This document shows positions 45,698 through 56,900 of a DNA stretch of 64,000 bases, piece after piece. How positions within the stretch are numbered: the first letter of the stretch is position 1; the number at the start of each line of letters is the position of its first letter. Location of the stretch: NCBI GenBank assembly GCA_004194705.1, contig SADC01000443.1, positions 54,059-118,058 of the forward strand, given 5' to 3'. A program made the translations under genes and the position numbers. A model generated the notes under the pieces. It did not search any database, was not told the DNA's origin, and worked only from the letters and a program-made list of their open reading frames with translations. This DNA comes from Ditylenchus dipsaci (lineage: Eukaryota > Nematoda > Chromadorea > Rhabditida > Anguinidae).

Positions 45698-45860
45698 TAT
45701 AGAAAATTTGCAAGAAGTATGTAATATTGCTGGTAAGTCTGTAAATAATTTCAGTGTCCAACTATTTGAAGTAATGACGACAACAAAAATAAATTAATAT
45801 CAAAAATACACATCAATCGGAAAAATTCGGTGCTAATCGAAAATTTTAATATCAAGAGTG

Positions 45861-47407
45861 TGTGATTTTTGTCTTCTGGATAAAAGCTTTTTGGCGTTCG
45901 AAATTTTTCGGATGATGAAGAATGGCAGCTCGCGACAAATCCGATTCGCGGGATAAGCATTTATTTCTCATTTATATATAATTCAACTTGTTGTTGACTT
46001 TTTTCGGTCTAAAAAAGGTCTCGCCATATTTGAATTAGAATTAATTAGACTTGAAATTTTGACCTAGGTAGACTAGATCTAAATTTTGGCGCTAATTCAA
46101 ATTTTCTTTTTAATTATATACAACATTCGTGCTGTTTTGGCTCTGCCACGTTGGGTGTCACAGTCAGAGTTTCTAAATTTAGAGTGACAGTGACACTGAC
46201 ACTCGAATAAATATTCGAATGTCACTGTCATTTTGATGTCACTGTCAGTGTTATTTTGACAACCCTGGTCACAGTCAATATTTTCTATAACACATCCCTT
46301 GGCTCGGTCCTAAGCGGTATGTTATAGAGAAGTTTGACTGCAGTATGAATGGGGCAGGGACAGATAAGCCAGCCTTCGAGACCTGTGATCCTAAAACGCA
46401 GTAAATGAAGGTGGCCCCGTTTTGAAAAGCACCTGGCTTGGACCACTTCGCATTTTGGCATTTACCGTAATCATCTGTAAGCACGGGGTTTCAAGTGAGT
46501 TTGGTCATGAAAGTAAGTTTGGTCATGAGGTCAGCTGAATTTTTTATTCTTGATGACACCAGATACCCCAAACGAAAGATGAAGATCTCATCTTTCAAAA
46601 AATACAGACCAAATTTTGCAAATCAGAGAATTTAAAAAAGTAGAAAAGGAAAAGGCCTTTAAAATGGAAAATGAACTGACAGCGGAAAAAATAGAGCTTT
46701 TTCTTCCGCCCAATCGAACCCCCCGCCCTTTAGTAAACCCCTAAAAAACCAACTTTCAGGGCCTTTTGGCCACTCCAGGATGGGTTTCTAAGCAATCCAA
46801 GTCATTTTATGAAACATTTGCTGCAAAATTACGAGATTTTGCTGCAAACAAAATTAGCTGCAAAATTACGAGAATTAGCTGCAAAATTCCGTTTTACCCA
46901 AAAAATTCTCCTTTTATTATTGTGAAAAAGGGCGAAAACCGATGAATCTTTTAAATTTTTCTGTAACAGTGTAAAATTTTGGGGATGGCCGAATCGCATT
47001 CACAAAATTAGCACTCGCAAATTAGCACTTGACAAAATTTGCATTCGAAAATTTTGCATTCCACAAAATTCGCAGTCTATTTAAATTCGCTAATTTGCAC
47101 AAGTTAAACTGACATTTGAGTGTTATTCTAATTCGAACAAAACCCTCTACCTTGCAGACTCTCGACAAATTTATCTTTTTTGAGCGTTCTTTACGAGCGT
47201 ACACAAATAAGCATATCCAGTGAGAATGCAAATTTAGTCAAATGTAAAAGTAGCCGAATGCGAATATTTTTAAATAGAATGTGTCGAATGCGAAACGGCC
47301 ATCTCCAATTTTTTGCTGTATTTCTTTCTTTTTTCGCAACTTTTCGCTGCTAACTGCATGTTTATTTATTTTGTCTTCGGCGTTATTTGAAGCTTGGATA
47401 TTAAAAG
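45861..47407. other. Intergenic between the palindrome and the GALNT gene
   Basis: No gene is recognised. A GACAGTGACACTGAC repeat lies at 46170-46255 and a degenerate CAGTCAA...TTTGACTG pair at 46268-46350 (possible pogo-like remnant). TCGAACCCCCCGCCCTTTAG at about 46713 repeats sequence from 12860, outside the opposite end of the palindrome. A run with AAATTAGCACTCGCAAATTAG follows at 47000-47100. Confidence 0.5.
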
Positions 47408-47607
47408 CAGGGGTGCCATATGTCCTTTTTTAAAAAGATTTGTCCTTTTTTAGGGACCCAAATCTTTTTTAATTTTTGAGGTTTTAGTCAGAATCTTTTT
47501 TTTTTCGCTTCAAAATGGCAATAAGCACTAGATAAAATGCACTTTTTCCATCCAATTCCTTTTGTTTGCGAAAATGTCCTTTTTTAAATTTTGAGATGGC
47601 AGCCCTG
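47408..47607. mobile_element. hAT-type MITE, second family member
   Basis: A 200-bp element with ends CAGGGGTGCCATATGTCC and the complementary AGATGGCAGCCCTG, and a perfect 8-bp duplication ATTAAAAG on both sides. The interior matches 527-739 (AAAAGATTTGT, GGGACCCAAATC, CGCTTCAAAATGGCAATAAG). Confidence 0.85.
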
Positions 47608-47983
47608 ATTAAAAGCCATTTTTAATAATAAAAAAATCAATTGTTTTGAACGGATTTCGTATGTTTGGTGAATTTTATATAAAGAATTTAAATACCCCCT
47701 TTTCGATTTTTTTTATTGCCGAAAAAAAGAGAGAAGAAAAAGGGGCATCTTATAAATGCCCCTTTTTTGAGATCACAGGCCCCTTTTCTCAAACAAATGA
47801 TATGGCCACCTTGGATACTGTGCCGGAAAAAAAACCCTTTAAACCACATTCAAAGCAAATTTTGTCTTGATGTGAAAGCAAAAAATAATTTCACGTTTAA
47901 TTCAACTTCAAATATGCATTTCTCTCTGCATTGCTCATTTATGGAGAGGAAATGTCTCTTTTTGCGGTTTCCACTCTACAATA

Positions 47984-50900
47984 ATGCAGGGGCACAGGCT
48001 GGGTAGAAAAGTGTCTCGTGTTTCTCGATACATTCCACGCAAATTCTTCTATTTTCTGACTTATTTAGTGTTTCTATCCTTTTTGTTAGTTTTCTATGTC
48101 TTTATTACATCAGATCCAGAACACAGTTTACCTCAAAAGTTGGAAGTTTCACAAATAATTGTAGGCTTAACAATTTTCACAAATTTATTTTACTCTAAAA
48201 ATTTTAGATGGAAAAGATGGTGCTGACCCGTTTATTGCTTACAGGACACTCTCGAAAAAAGACTGGCATGATTACGACGCATACGAAAAAGATCAGAAAG
48301 AACTGGCAATGGAGAGCAAGGAAAAGCTGTAGTTATGTCCAAGGACAATGAGACGCTCAATAAAATCAGGGTAAGCTAATGAGGCTTTTCTATGGTTGGT
48401 CCTCCCACCCCTCATTTTTTTTCAATTTGACCCGGAATAACTTTCTAAACTGCACTTTTCTGCTTCTAGTGTTTTCAAAGTGATTTCGGCTGGATTTTAG
48501 TTAAATAAGTCTGAAAATGTTTTGAAAATATATTCTAACTGGAGTCTATTGCATAAAAAACTCTGGTGTGCATGCTTTTTCATGCATCCTTAGAAGTGGT
48601 CTTCGACTGCTAAAAAGCGAAAAAACTATTATGACACATTCCCCTCATCAAATTTCTCGCCTACCAGGGTCATTTTTGAGTAATTTGTGTCCTAGGTCTG
48701 TGTGTGTGCGCATCTCAAACCTAAGCCCAAGGCCTGAGGAATAGAAATGAACACACACACATACCGTAAATGGTCTAATACGGCCTTCGGGGGCTCTATT
48801 TTTCGACACCCCGAAAATCGGAAAAAAATTTGAGGTGGGTGTCGAGATTTTTGAGTGCTCAACCAAAATTCAAATAGTGGAATCAGGAGAGCTCGCGGGA
48901 GTAAAAAAATTCAATGAACAGTTTTGCAAAATGTTGTCTCTGCTCTGAGATACAGATACTCAAAGTCAAGAGGTGAGCTCTATTAGGAAGAGGGCTTTAT
49001 TAGGACCTTTATGGTAACTGAGACATGAATCCGAGCAAGACTCTTGGTGGAAAATGCATTTAAAGGGGCATACCAGCGCGTTACACTGTAATTTAGGCGA
49101 GGAACAGCAATTCATTTATCTCATGACCGTTTTCTATAAGTGTTCTAGCTGATCCGACAAAGGTTTTTTGGTGTTACTCAGTTTTACCCCTCCCATTGGG
49201 AGGGGTAATTGGGAGGCTCCCAATAATTTTTAGCTTAGTCCTTAGGCTTTGGCCCTTAGGCTCAGGGCCAAACCATTACTAATTCCAGCTTTTTTTTAGG
49301 CTTTTAGGTACCCTAAAAGATCATTGGGAGGGGTAAAACCGAGTAGCTTTTTTAGGAGGGGTAGTTTTTAGGAGTAGCGTTGGTTTTCTGCCTACTATTT
49401 AAAAATAGGATAAGGTCATAAATATCAGATTTGTGATGAAACGAATAAAAACAATGACGATTTTTCAAAAATTGTTGTTCCCCGCCTTAATTTGCGGTGT
49501 AACGCGCTAGTATGCCCCTTTAAAGCAGGGCTCGAAAACATCCCTTATTTAAAAATTTGTGAAAGAGGCAATGTCAGATCAATTTTTATCAGATTGGGAA
49601 GGGTTTCACCAACCATGAAAGTGACGTCAATTATTTGTAATTGTCATTTTTTCAAAATATACAGGATGATCTGTATCGACAAAACGGGTATGACGCCTAT
49701 ATCAGTGATCAAATACCGTTGGATAGATCAGTCAAGGATGTTCGTCATAAAGGTGGTTTTTTCTGTTTTTACAGAAGTTACAGACTTTTTTACGATAACT
49801 ATTAGTGCTTTAGGTTGCAAAAATCAAAAATATATTGAAAAGCTGCCCAGTGTATCTGTGATTTTCCCGTTTCACGATGAGGTTTTTTTTTTAATTTAAA
49901 CCCTAATGTTAATTTCCAACATTTGTTGTTAGCATTTTTCGACTTTGTTGCGCAGTGCCTACTCAATAATCAATCGCTCACCTCCTGGTGTTGTCAAAGA
50001 AGTTATTTTGGTAGATGATGCGAGTACAAAATCTTTTCTAAAAGAGCCACTGGAGGTACTTTGAAGATTAGTTTGTTTGTACTTTTGAAGTTGCACTTTT
50101 AGGAGTTTTGGAAAAACAAAAAACTTGATCACATTGTGAAGGTAGTTAGAACAGAGTAAGTATTTGACACGTAATTTGATTTTTGGAAATTTTTTGCGTA
50201 ATTTCACAAGTAGTATAAAAAAATTCATATCAGATTTGATGCAAAATTAATAAAAAACGAAATGATTCAAAAATTGCTAGTATGCTCCTTTCTTTACAGT
50301 GTTGCACACGGGCATGTCCATAATTGCAAGACCAAAAAAAACGGCACCGGGGACCGATCAAGGCTCCAGGGTCCTAAAAAACAGGCACCAGCACTGGCGC
50401 CGATATGTCTCAAAATTTTCGTCGGCGCACACTGACGCCTGTGCAACTATGAGCATGCCTTTTAAGCAACCATATTTTTTCTGATTGAATTCTGTAAGCG
50501 CTGACTTACTTAAAATTCATTGGATATCACAGTCAAAGAAGAAATACTTATAAGATTTCGAAAAGTTGCTTGGTTTATAAGTTAAAATCAGTCAGACTCT
50601 AAATTACCTAGTCTAGAGAGTTTTTTTTATATTTTTCGTAGCAGTCGCTAATGGATTGGCCTGGTTCTACCGTTCAAAAGTGTTATTAATTTTTGACCCA
50701 CCTGTAATGTATTTATAGCAAACGAGAAGGTTTGATCCGAGCCAGAGTCATCGGTGCAAGAGCAGCCACCTCCGAAATTATTGTATTTTGGATGCACATT
50801 CTGAAGCGAATTACAATTGGCTTCCACCTTTAATGGTGAGCTTGATTTTTTAAAATTTTGTTGATAGATTTTTTTAAAAACCAATCGCTTTAAATTACCG

Positions 50901-53900
50901 GTTAGTTTAATTAAAAAATAATTTCATAAAGTTTTATTTCCATTGGAACAATTACAGCACTGTTGTTTGTCCTTTTGTGGATGTGATGACTGTGATAACT
51001 ATGAGTACAGGCCACAGGATGAAGGAGCCAGGGGTATATCTGACTCCTTGAATCAAATATTTCATATCTAAAATATTCTAGGCTCATTTGACTGGGAGTT
51101 CAACTACAAAAGACTGCCAATAACAGATGAGGATCAGCGCAACCCCACCCGTCCATTCAAAAGTCCAGTGATGGCGGGCGGTTACTTTGCTATAAGGTTG
51201 GATATTCAAGTTCAAACCTAAAAAAGTGCCACTACCGTATTTCCTCTAATAAAAGACCCACCCCTAAACTTTGAGGGTTTGTGCCTCAGGCCAGAGTCAA
51301 TGTTTTGCAAAGCTGTTTATTGAGTTTTCTCAACTGCCACGAGCTCCACTGATTCCGTTTTTTAGATTGTGGTTAAGCAGCCGAAAATTTCAAGATCGAC
51401 CCCAAATTTTCCGAATTTCGGGTGGTTCGAAAATAAAAAAAACCCTGGGTCCTTTATTATAGAATATATGGTATTTGTTTGCTTCAGCACAAAATGGTTT
51501 TGGGAGTTGGGTGGCTACGACGAAGGCTTGGACATCTGGGGTGGAGAGCAGTATGAGCTTAGTTTCAAAGTAATTTTCAACGTTTTAAAATGGAGTTTGA
51601 GTTTATGCATTCATTTAGGTGTGGCAATGTCATGGCCAAATGGTGGACGCTCCTTGTTCCAGGTTTTAGCAACTTAAACATCCGGGTTGACGATTTATTA
51701 TTTAAGAGTCGGCCATATTTATCGCTGCAAATATGTCCCTTTCCCAACCCAGGTGTTGGTGACTTTATCTCAAGAAACTACAAACGAGTGGCTGAGGTTT
51801 GGATGGATGACTATAAGCAGCATCTATACAAAAGAAGGTCAGCTATGGCCAGAGCAGACGCAGGTAGGCCGAAATTTATGCTCGAAATGGTAGGGCCGTG
51901 ATGGTCCATGTAACTAGTAGGACCACACATTCGTCCATAATGCATCGCGTTTTTTCAAAGCTACAGGTATAATCTGTTGCAAGACGAGTCACGCAACAAA
52001 CTTCCCGATTTTTCCAGACAAACATTTTCGATTTTAACTTACAGATATTTACAATCAAAATTAAAGCTAGAGGTGGTAAGGTGGTAAACGTCAAATTTTG
52101 TGACTAAAAAAAGGGCAATACTTTTTTTTGCCCAAATATACTTTTTTTTGCCGCAAATATACTTTTTTTTGCCGCAAATCTGCTTTTGCCGCAAATATAC
52201 TTTTTTTTGCCGCAAATTTACTTTTTTTTGCCGCAAATATACTTTTTTTTGCCGCAAATCTGCTTTTTGCCGCAAATATACTTTTTTCTGCCGCAATATA
52301 CTTTTTTCTGCCGCAAATTTACTCTTTTTTGCCGCAAATTTAATATTTCTGCCGCAAATATAGATTTTACAGTTGCCAGATGCCTTTACTTTAAGTCTGT
52401 CTTTTTTTAGGAATATGGGTAAAAGCTTGGGTTTTTCACTGGTCTTTAGCCAATATACACACCTTTTACAGCTATTTTCAGGTAGATGTCGCAGACTTCA
52501 CTGGAAGGACTTTCAAAGCTTTATATTTGTGATTTTAGGTTAGCTAGAAAGGTAAGTTTTGATTTTTCACACGTATAGAAATGCGACTTCATGCGGCTGG
52601 ACAGGTTCATGAACTAGTGTAACGTCACGTCAATTTTTTTTTCAATATGTGTCAACAGTTGATTTGTCGGGCTGTATGTTGTCGAAATGCGACTCTCTAT
52701 GTGCCTTCGTGCTCCACCCCCCAGACAGTATGGCTAGGCCGTTGTAACATAACTGTCGGGGCACGTTAACTTCAAGAGGCTGCCTAGCGAGAGTTAGGCT
52801 CTTCTCAGATCCACTTCACTCATTTTTAGGTCTTATCATAATCATACAGATTATTATCTACAGGTGTCTGCAACCAACCATAAATCAATGGATCAAGTTC
52901 AGCTTTGAGTTCGCTTGAGTTCAATTTCCAAGAAAATCTGAAAATGAGTGAAGTGAATCTGAGAAGAGCCTAACTCTCGCTAGGCAGCCTCTTGAAGTTA
53001 ACGTGCCCCGACAGTTATGTTACAACGGCCTAGCCATACTGTCTGGGGGTGGAGCACGAAGGCACATAGAGAGTCGCATTTCGACAACATACAGCCCGAC
53101 AAAATCAACTGTTGACACATATTGAAAAAAAAAATTGACGTGACGTTACACTAGTTCATGAACCTGTCCAGCCGCATGAAGTCGCATTTCTATACGTGTG
53201 AAAAATCAAAACTTACCTTTCTAGCTAACCTAAAATCACAAATATAAAGCTTTGAAAGTCCTTCCAGTGAAGTCTGCGACATCTACCTGAAAATAAGCTG
53301 TAAAAGGTGTGTATATTGGCTAAAGACCAGTGAAAAACCCAAGCTTTACCCATATTCCTAAAAAAAGACAGACTTAAAGTAAAGGCATCTGGCAACTGTA
53401 AAATCTATATTTGCGGCAGAAATATTAAATTTGCGGCAAAAAGAGTAAATTGCGGCAGAAAAAAGTATATTTGCGGCAGAAAAAGTATATTTGCGGCAAA
53501 AAGCAGATTTGCGGCAAAAAAAAAGTATATTTGCGGCAAAAAAAGTAAATTTGCGGCAAAAAAAAGTATATTTGCGGCAAAAGCAGATTTGCGGCAAAAA
53601 AAAGTATATTTGCGGCAAAAAAAAGTATATTTGCGGCAAAAAAAAGTATTGCCCCTAAAAAAACACTTACGCTTCTTTTTCGTTATCTAGGCCTCCTCTT
53701 AATAGGTCTAGATTCTTCTTAGGAGGTCTAAAACTATGCTTCGAAAACATACCTGGCCACGTAGTCAACGGATCTGCCCACCTACCGACCCCACCTGGCC
53801 ACCTACTTACCCTACCTACCCACCTCACCTGACCACCTAATCTAACTGGACACCATACACAAAAAATTAAAATTGCATGGTGAAGTTTCAACTCCTTTTC

Positions 53901-56900
53901 GAGACAAAAATTTTAAATTTACTGAAGTTCCGTGTTTTCTGATGTCCTGATTTTCTGGATCCTAACCTTAAAATCGGTATAATTCTAACCATAATCATCA
54001 TTTTGAAATTTTCTCCAACGATAGCCAAGATTCAGGGCTCAACGTAACAGAAAGTTTTTTCAAATTTGATCGAATAACGGCGGAAAACATCAAAAAAAAT
54101 GAAAAACGTGACGGAGAAACACAGTCCAAATACTATTGAAGGCGCATTCACAATGAGGAGTCTGTTTGAGGATGCTCAACCAGAAATTATTTTTTTGGTG
54201 CCATCTTGTAGCTAAGATTTAGGACTACCAGATGAGCTAATGATAAAGTAGATGCTGTTGAAAAAATTGAGTTTAAAAAGAAAGACTCCGCTTAAGCATC
54301 CGCACTCGAATTTGCGTTAGGATTCTTGGCGGAGTCTTAAAATTTTATCTGAGTTTTTGTAGCAACTTTTACTCAGTCAATAGCTCATTTGGTAGCCCTA
54401 AACCTCAACTATATGATGTGAGAAGCTAAATAAGGAACTGGAAAATAAAAAAACCACACCAACTGAAAAATTTTCGGAAAACAGTGAAAAAAAAGCGAGG
54501 ATTCTGTTTCGCAGATTCTTAGTGAGTAGTCTGTTTCAGCATCCGCAAACAGACTCCTTATTGTGAATGCGCCTTTAGAGATTTGCAAATAAGTGAAAGT
54601 ACAGGGTGGCGCAATTTTTCGGTGCTTTTTATTTTGGCCATAACTTTGGCTAAAGACATCATTTTCTTGACATCTTTTTTTTTCAAATTCTGGTAATATG
54701 AATCACAGTATATAAATGCCAGTTTTTTTTTCTGCGCGAAAAAAATTATTTAAATCATATATTTCTAAGCTAAGTTATATATTTATATCTCGTGATAATT
54801 TTAGGCAATCTTGACAAACAGCTTGAGGTTCGACAACGACTTAACTGCAAATCTTTTGACTGGTTATGAAAGGTACTCTTTACTTCCAGCTCTTAGGAAA
54901 AAATTTCTTTTGCAGAAATAGCCTTTGATCAAGACCGTTTCTACCCGGCAATTGAGCCTCCAGATGGTGCAAATGGTATATAAATTGTAAATTATACTTT
55001 TGCAAGAAAAAATAACAATAGGTGAGCTTAAAAATGCGGCAGCCAACAAGTGCGTTGACACGAGGTTTAAAAAGTTCGGGTGACAGAATTTCTTTGCGCA
55101 AATGTATGAGCGAAGACCCAAGTGAAGGAGGAGAGCAGGTCTTTTTTATTTTTCTAGATACTTTCTTTAATATAAATTTGCTTGCAGGTCATGCGAATGA
55201 GTTCTGGAGTGATATTCGACCGAAAAGCAGAAATATGTGTTTTGATGTGTCACGTTCCGACAACAAGAGCCCCGTTACACTTTTTGCTTGGTAAATTATT
55301 ACGTTTGTTTATTTATATAAGAAATACGTGTATGAAATTTAGTTTTTGTGTAACTTTTAGGGAAAGGGCTGATTCGCCGTCGCCGAATTCGCCGTCGCAA
55401 AACGGCATTTTACGCCAGTTTGCACTGAATTTACCGAATTCAGCGACGGCGAATCAGCCCTCTCCAACTTTAGTCAGATTTAAAAAGTGCATATAATTAA
55501 ATTTTAATACTACAAGGTATCAATTTGTCTCTTTTTTTCAAAAAGTTGTCCTTTTCGGGTCATCTTTCCGGGTCACATCTTTTTTGTTTCTAAGATTTTG
55601 AGTCAATTTTTTTGCTTCCAAATGAGAATAATTTATTTGATATAATGGCATTTTTACATGAAAACTGGTAAAGTTGAATTTTTAGCCCAATCTCTTTTTA
55701 TAAATTTATAGGGCAAAGCTTTTCCTTGCTGGTAAAGGACTTCTTTTTGCTCCCAAAGGACTTTTTTTTGCTGCTAATTCTTTTTGCTGCAAAAAGACTT
55801 CTTTTTGCTGCAAAAAAGACTTTTTTTTGCTGCTAAATTACTTTTTTTTGCTGCTAAAATACTTTTTTTGCTGCAAATATTGTTTTGCTTCACATGCCTT
55901 CTTCGCAGCATTTTCACTAGAAATATCAATTATTATACAATTATATACTATTTTGTGGTCAATTCGTCCACAGTCGATCCGTCCACGGTCAATTCGTGCA
56001 TTCGCCAATTCGTCCAGACGTCAATTGTCCACAGGTCAATTAATCACACTTTCGAAACCTAGGTAGTCCCTTATTCTCCAGATGGGGTCCGGCTGGACAA
56101 CTTGAGTACAGTCAAACCTCTAAATAGCAACCCTCTATATTGCATTCACCTCTATGTTGCTTCCGCTTTTCTTGTTTTGGTTAGCCGGAAAATAAATAAC
56201 CTATTATCTACCCTCTATATTGCATCCGGGCAGGACCGGTCTCTTGCGAGATGCAATATAGAGGTTTGACTGTACAGCCTGAAAATTTCGCGACAAAAAC
56301 CGATTTTTCATATACACTTAAGTACTCGAGGCACTGTTCTAGGCATGATATAATTATTTATGAGCTCAATCTGAATGATTCCTTTAATTTTAACGTCGAC
56401 TGCCTGTACTTATTCATTTCAGGGGCAAAAATTAAATAAAAACTTAGAAACTTGCGTAAAACAATTACTTAGAAGATGTTTAAACACTCTTCTCAAATTA
56501 TTATAAAATGCGCACATATATCTGCCTCCCCCCCCCATTGAATTGCATAAGTGCCGACTACCTTAAAGTGGGTACTGTTTTTTCATAAATAACACAGTGT
56601 ATTGAGATTCTAGTTAGTCAAAACAGGATTTTGATCTCAACAGACTGTTTTTAGCACACAATTTTGGGTTGAATAGCATGGTTTATTCGTTCCTAAGTGA
56701 TAGTAAAATTTTGTAGACAAAATGACCACAAAATATCTATAATAATTGATATTTCTAGTAAAAAATGCTGCGAAAAAGGCATGTGAAGCAAAACAACATT
56801 TGCAGCAAAAAAAAATATTTTAGCAGCAAAAAAGTCTTTTGCAGCACGAAGAGTCTTTTTGCAGCAAAAAAAAGTATTTTGCAGCAAAAAGAAGTCTTTT

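Larger units (their letters stand above)
28158..45860. repeat. Right arm of the large palindrome
   Basis: Inverted counterpart of 13080-27641 and about 3.1 kb longer. The excess comes mainly from a 3.03-kb hAT element and about 1.4 kb near 41-42 kb, minus the 1.35-kb Merlin found only on the left. Homology fades between 45780 and 45860, where F-box C's upstream region becomes diverged from B's. Confidence 0.9.

Noticed and set aside
13080..45860. Palindrome as a simple missed-adapter read artefact
   Set aside because: The arms differ by complete transposons with target duplications and matching empty sites, which one molecule read twice cannot produce. An allele-joining assembly error remains possible.
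52100..52410. Several overlapping open frames reading IYFFLPQ-type repeats
   Set aside because: They are products of the TTTTTTTGCCGCAAATATAC tandem array of foldback element FB2 and occur in all frames.
55784..56066. Frames rich in Leu/Phe near 55.8 kb
   Set aside because: They read through the CTTTTTTTTGCTGC array of foldback element FB3.
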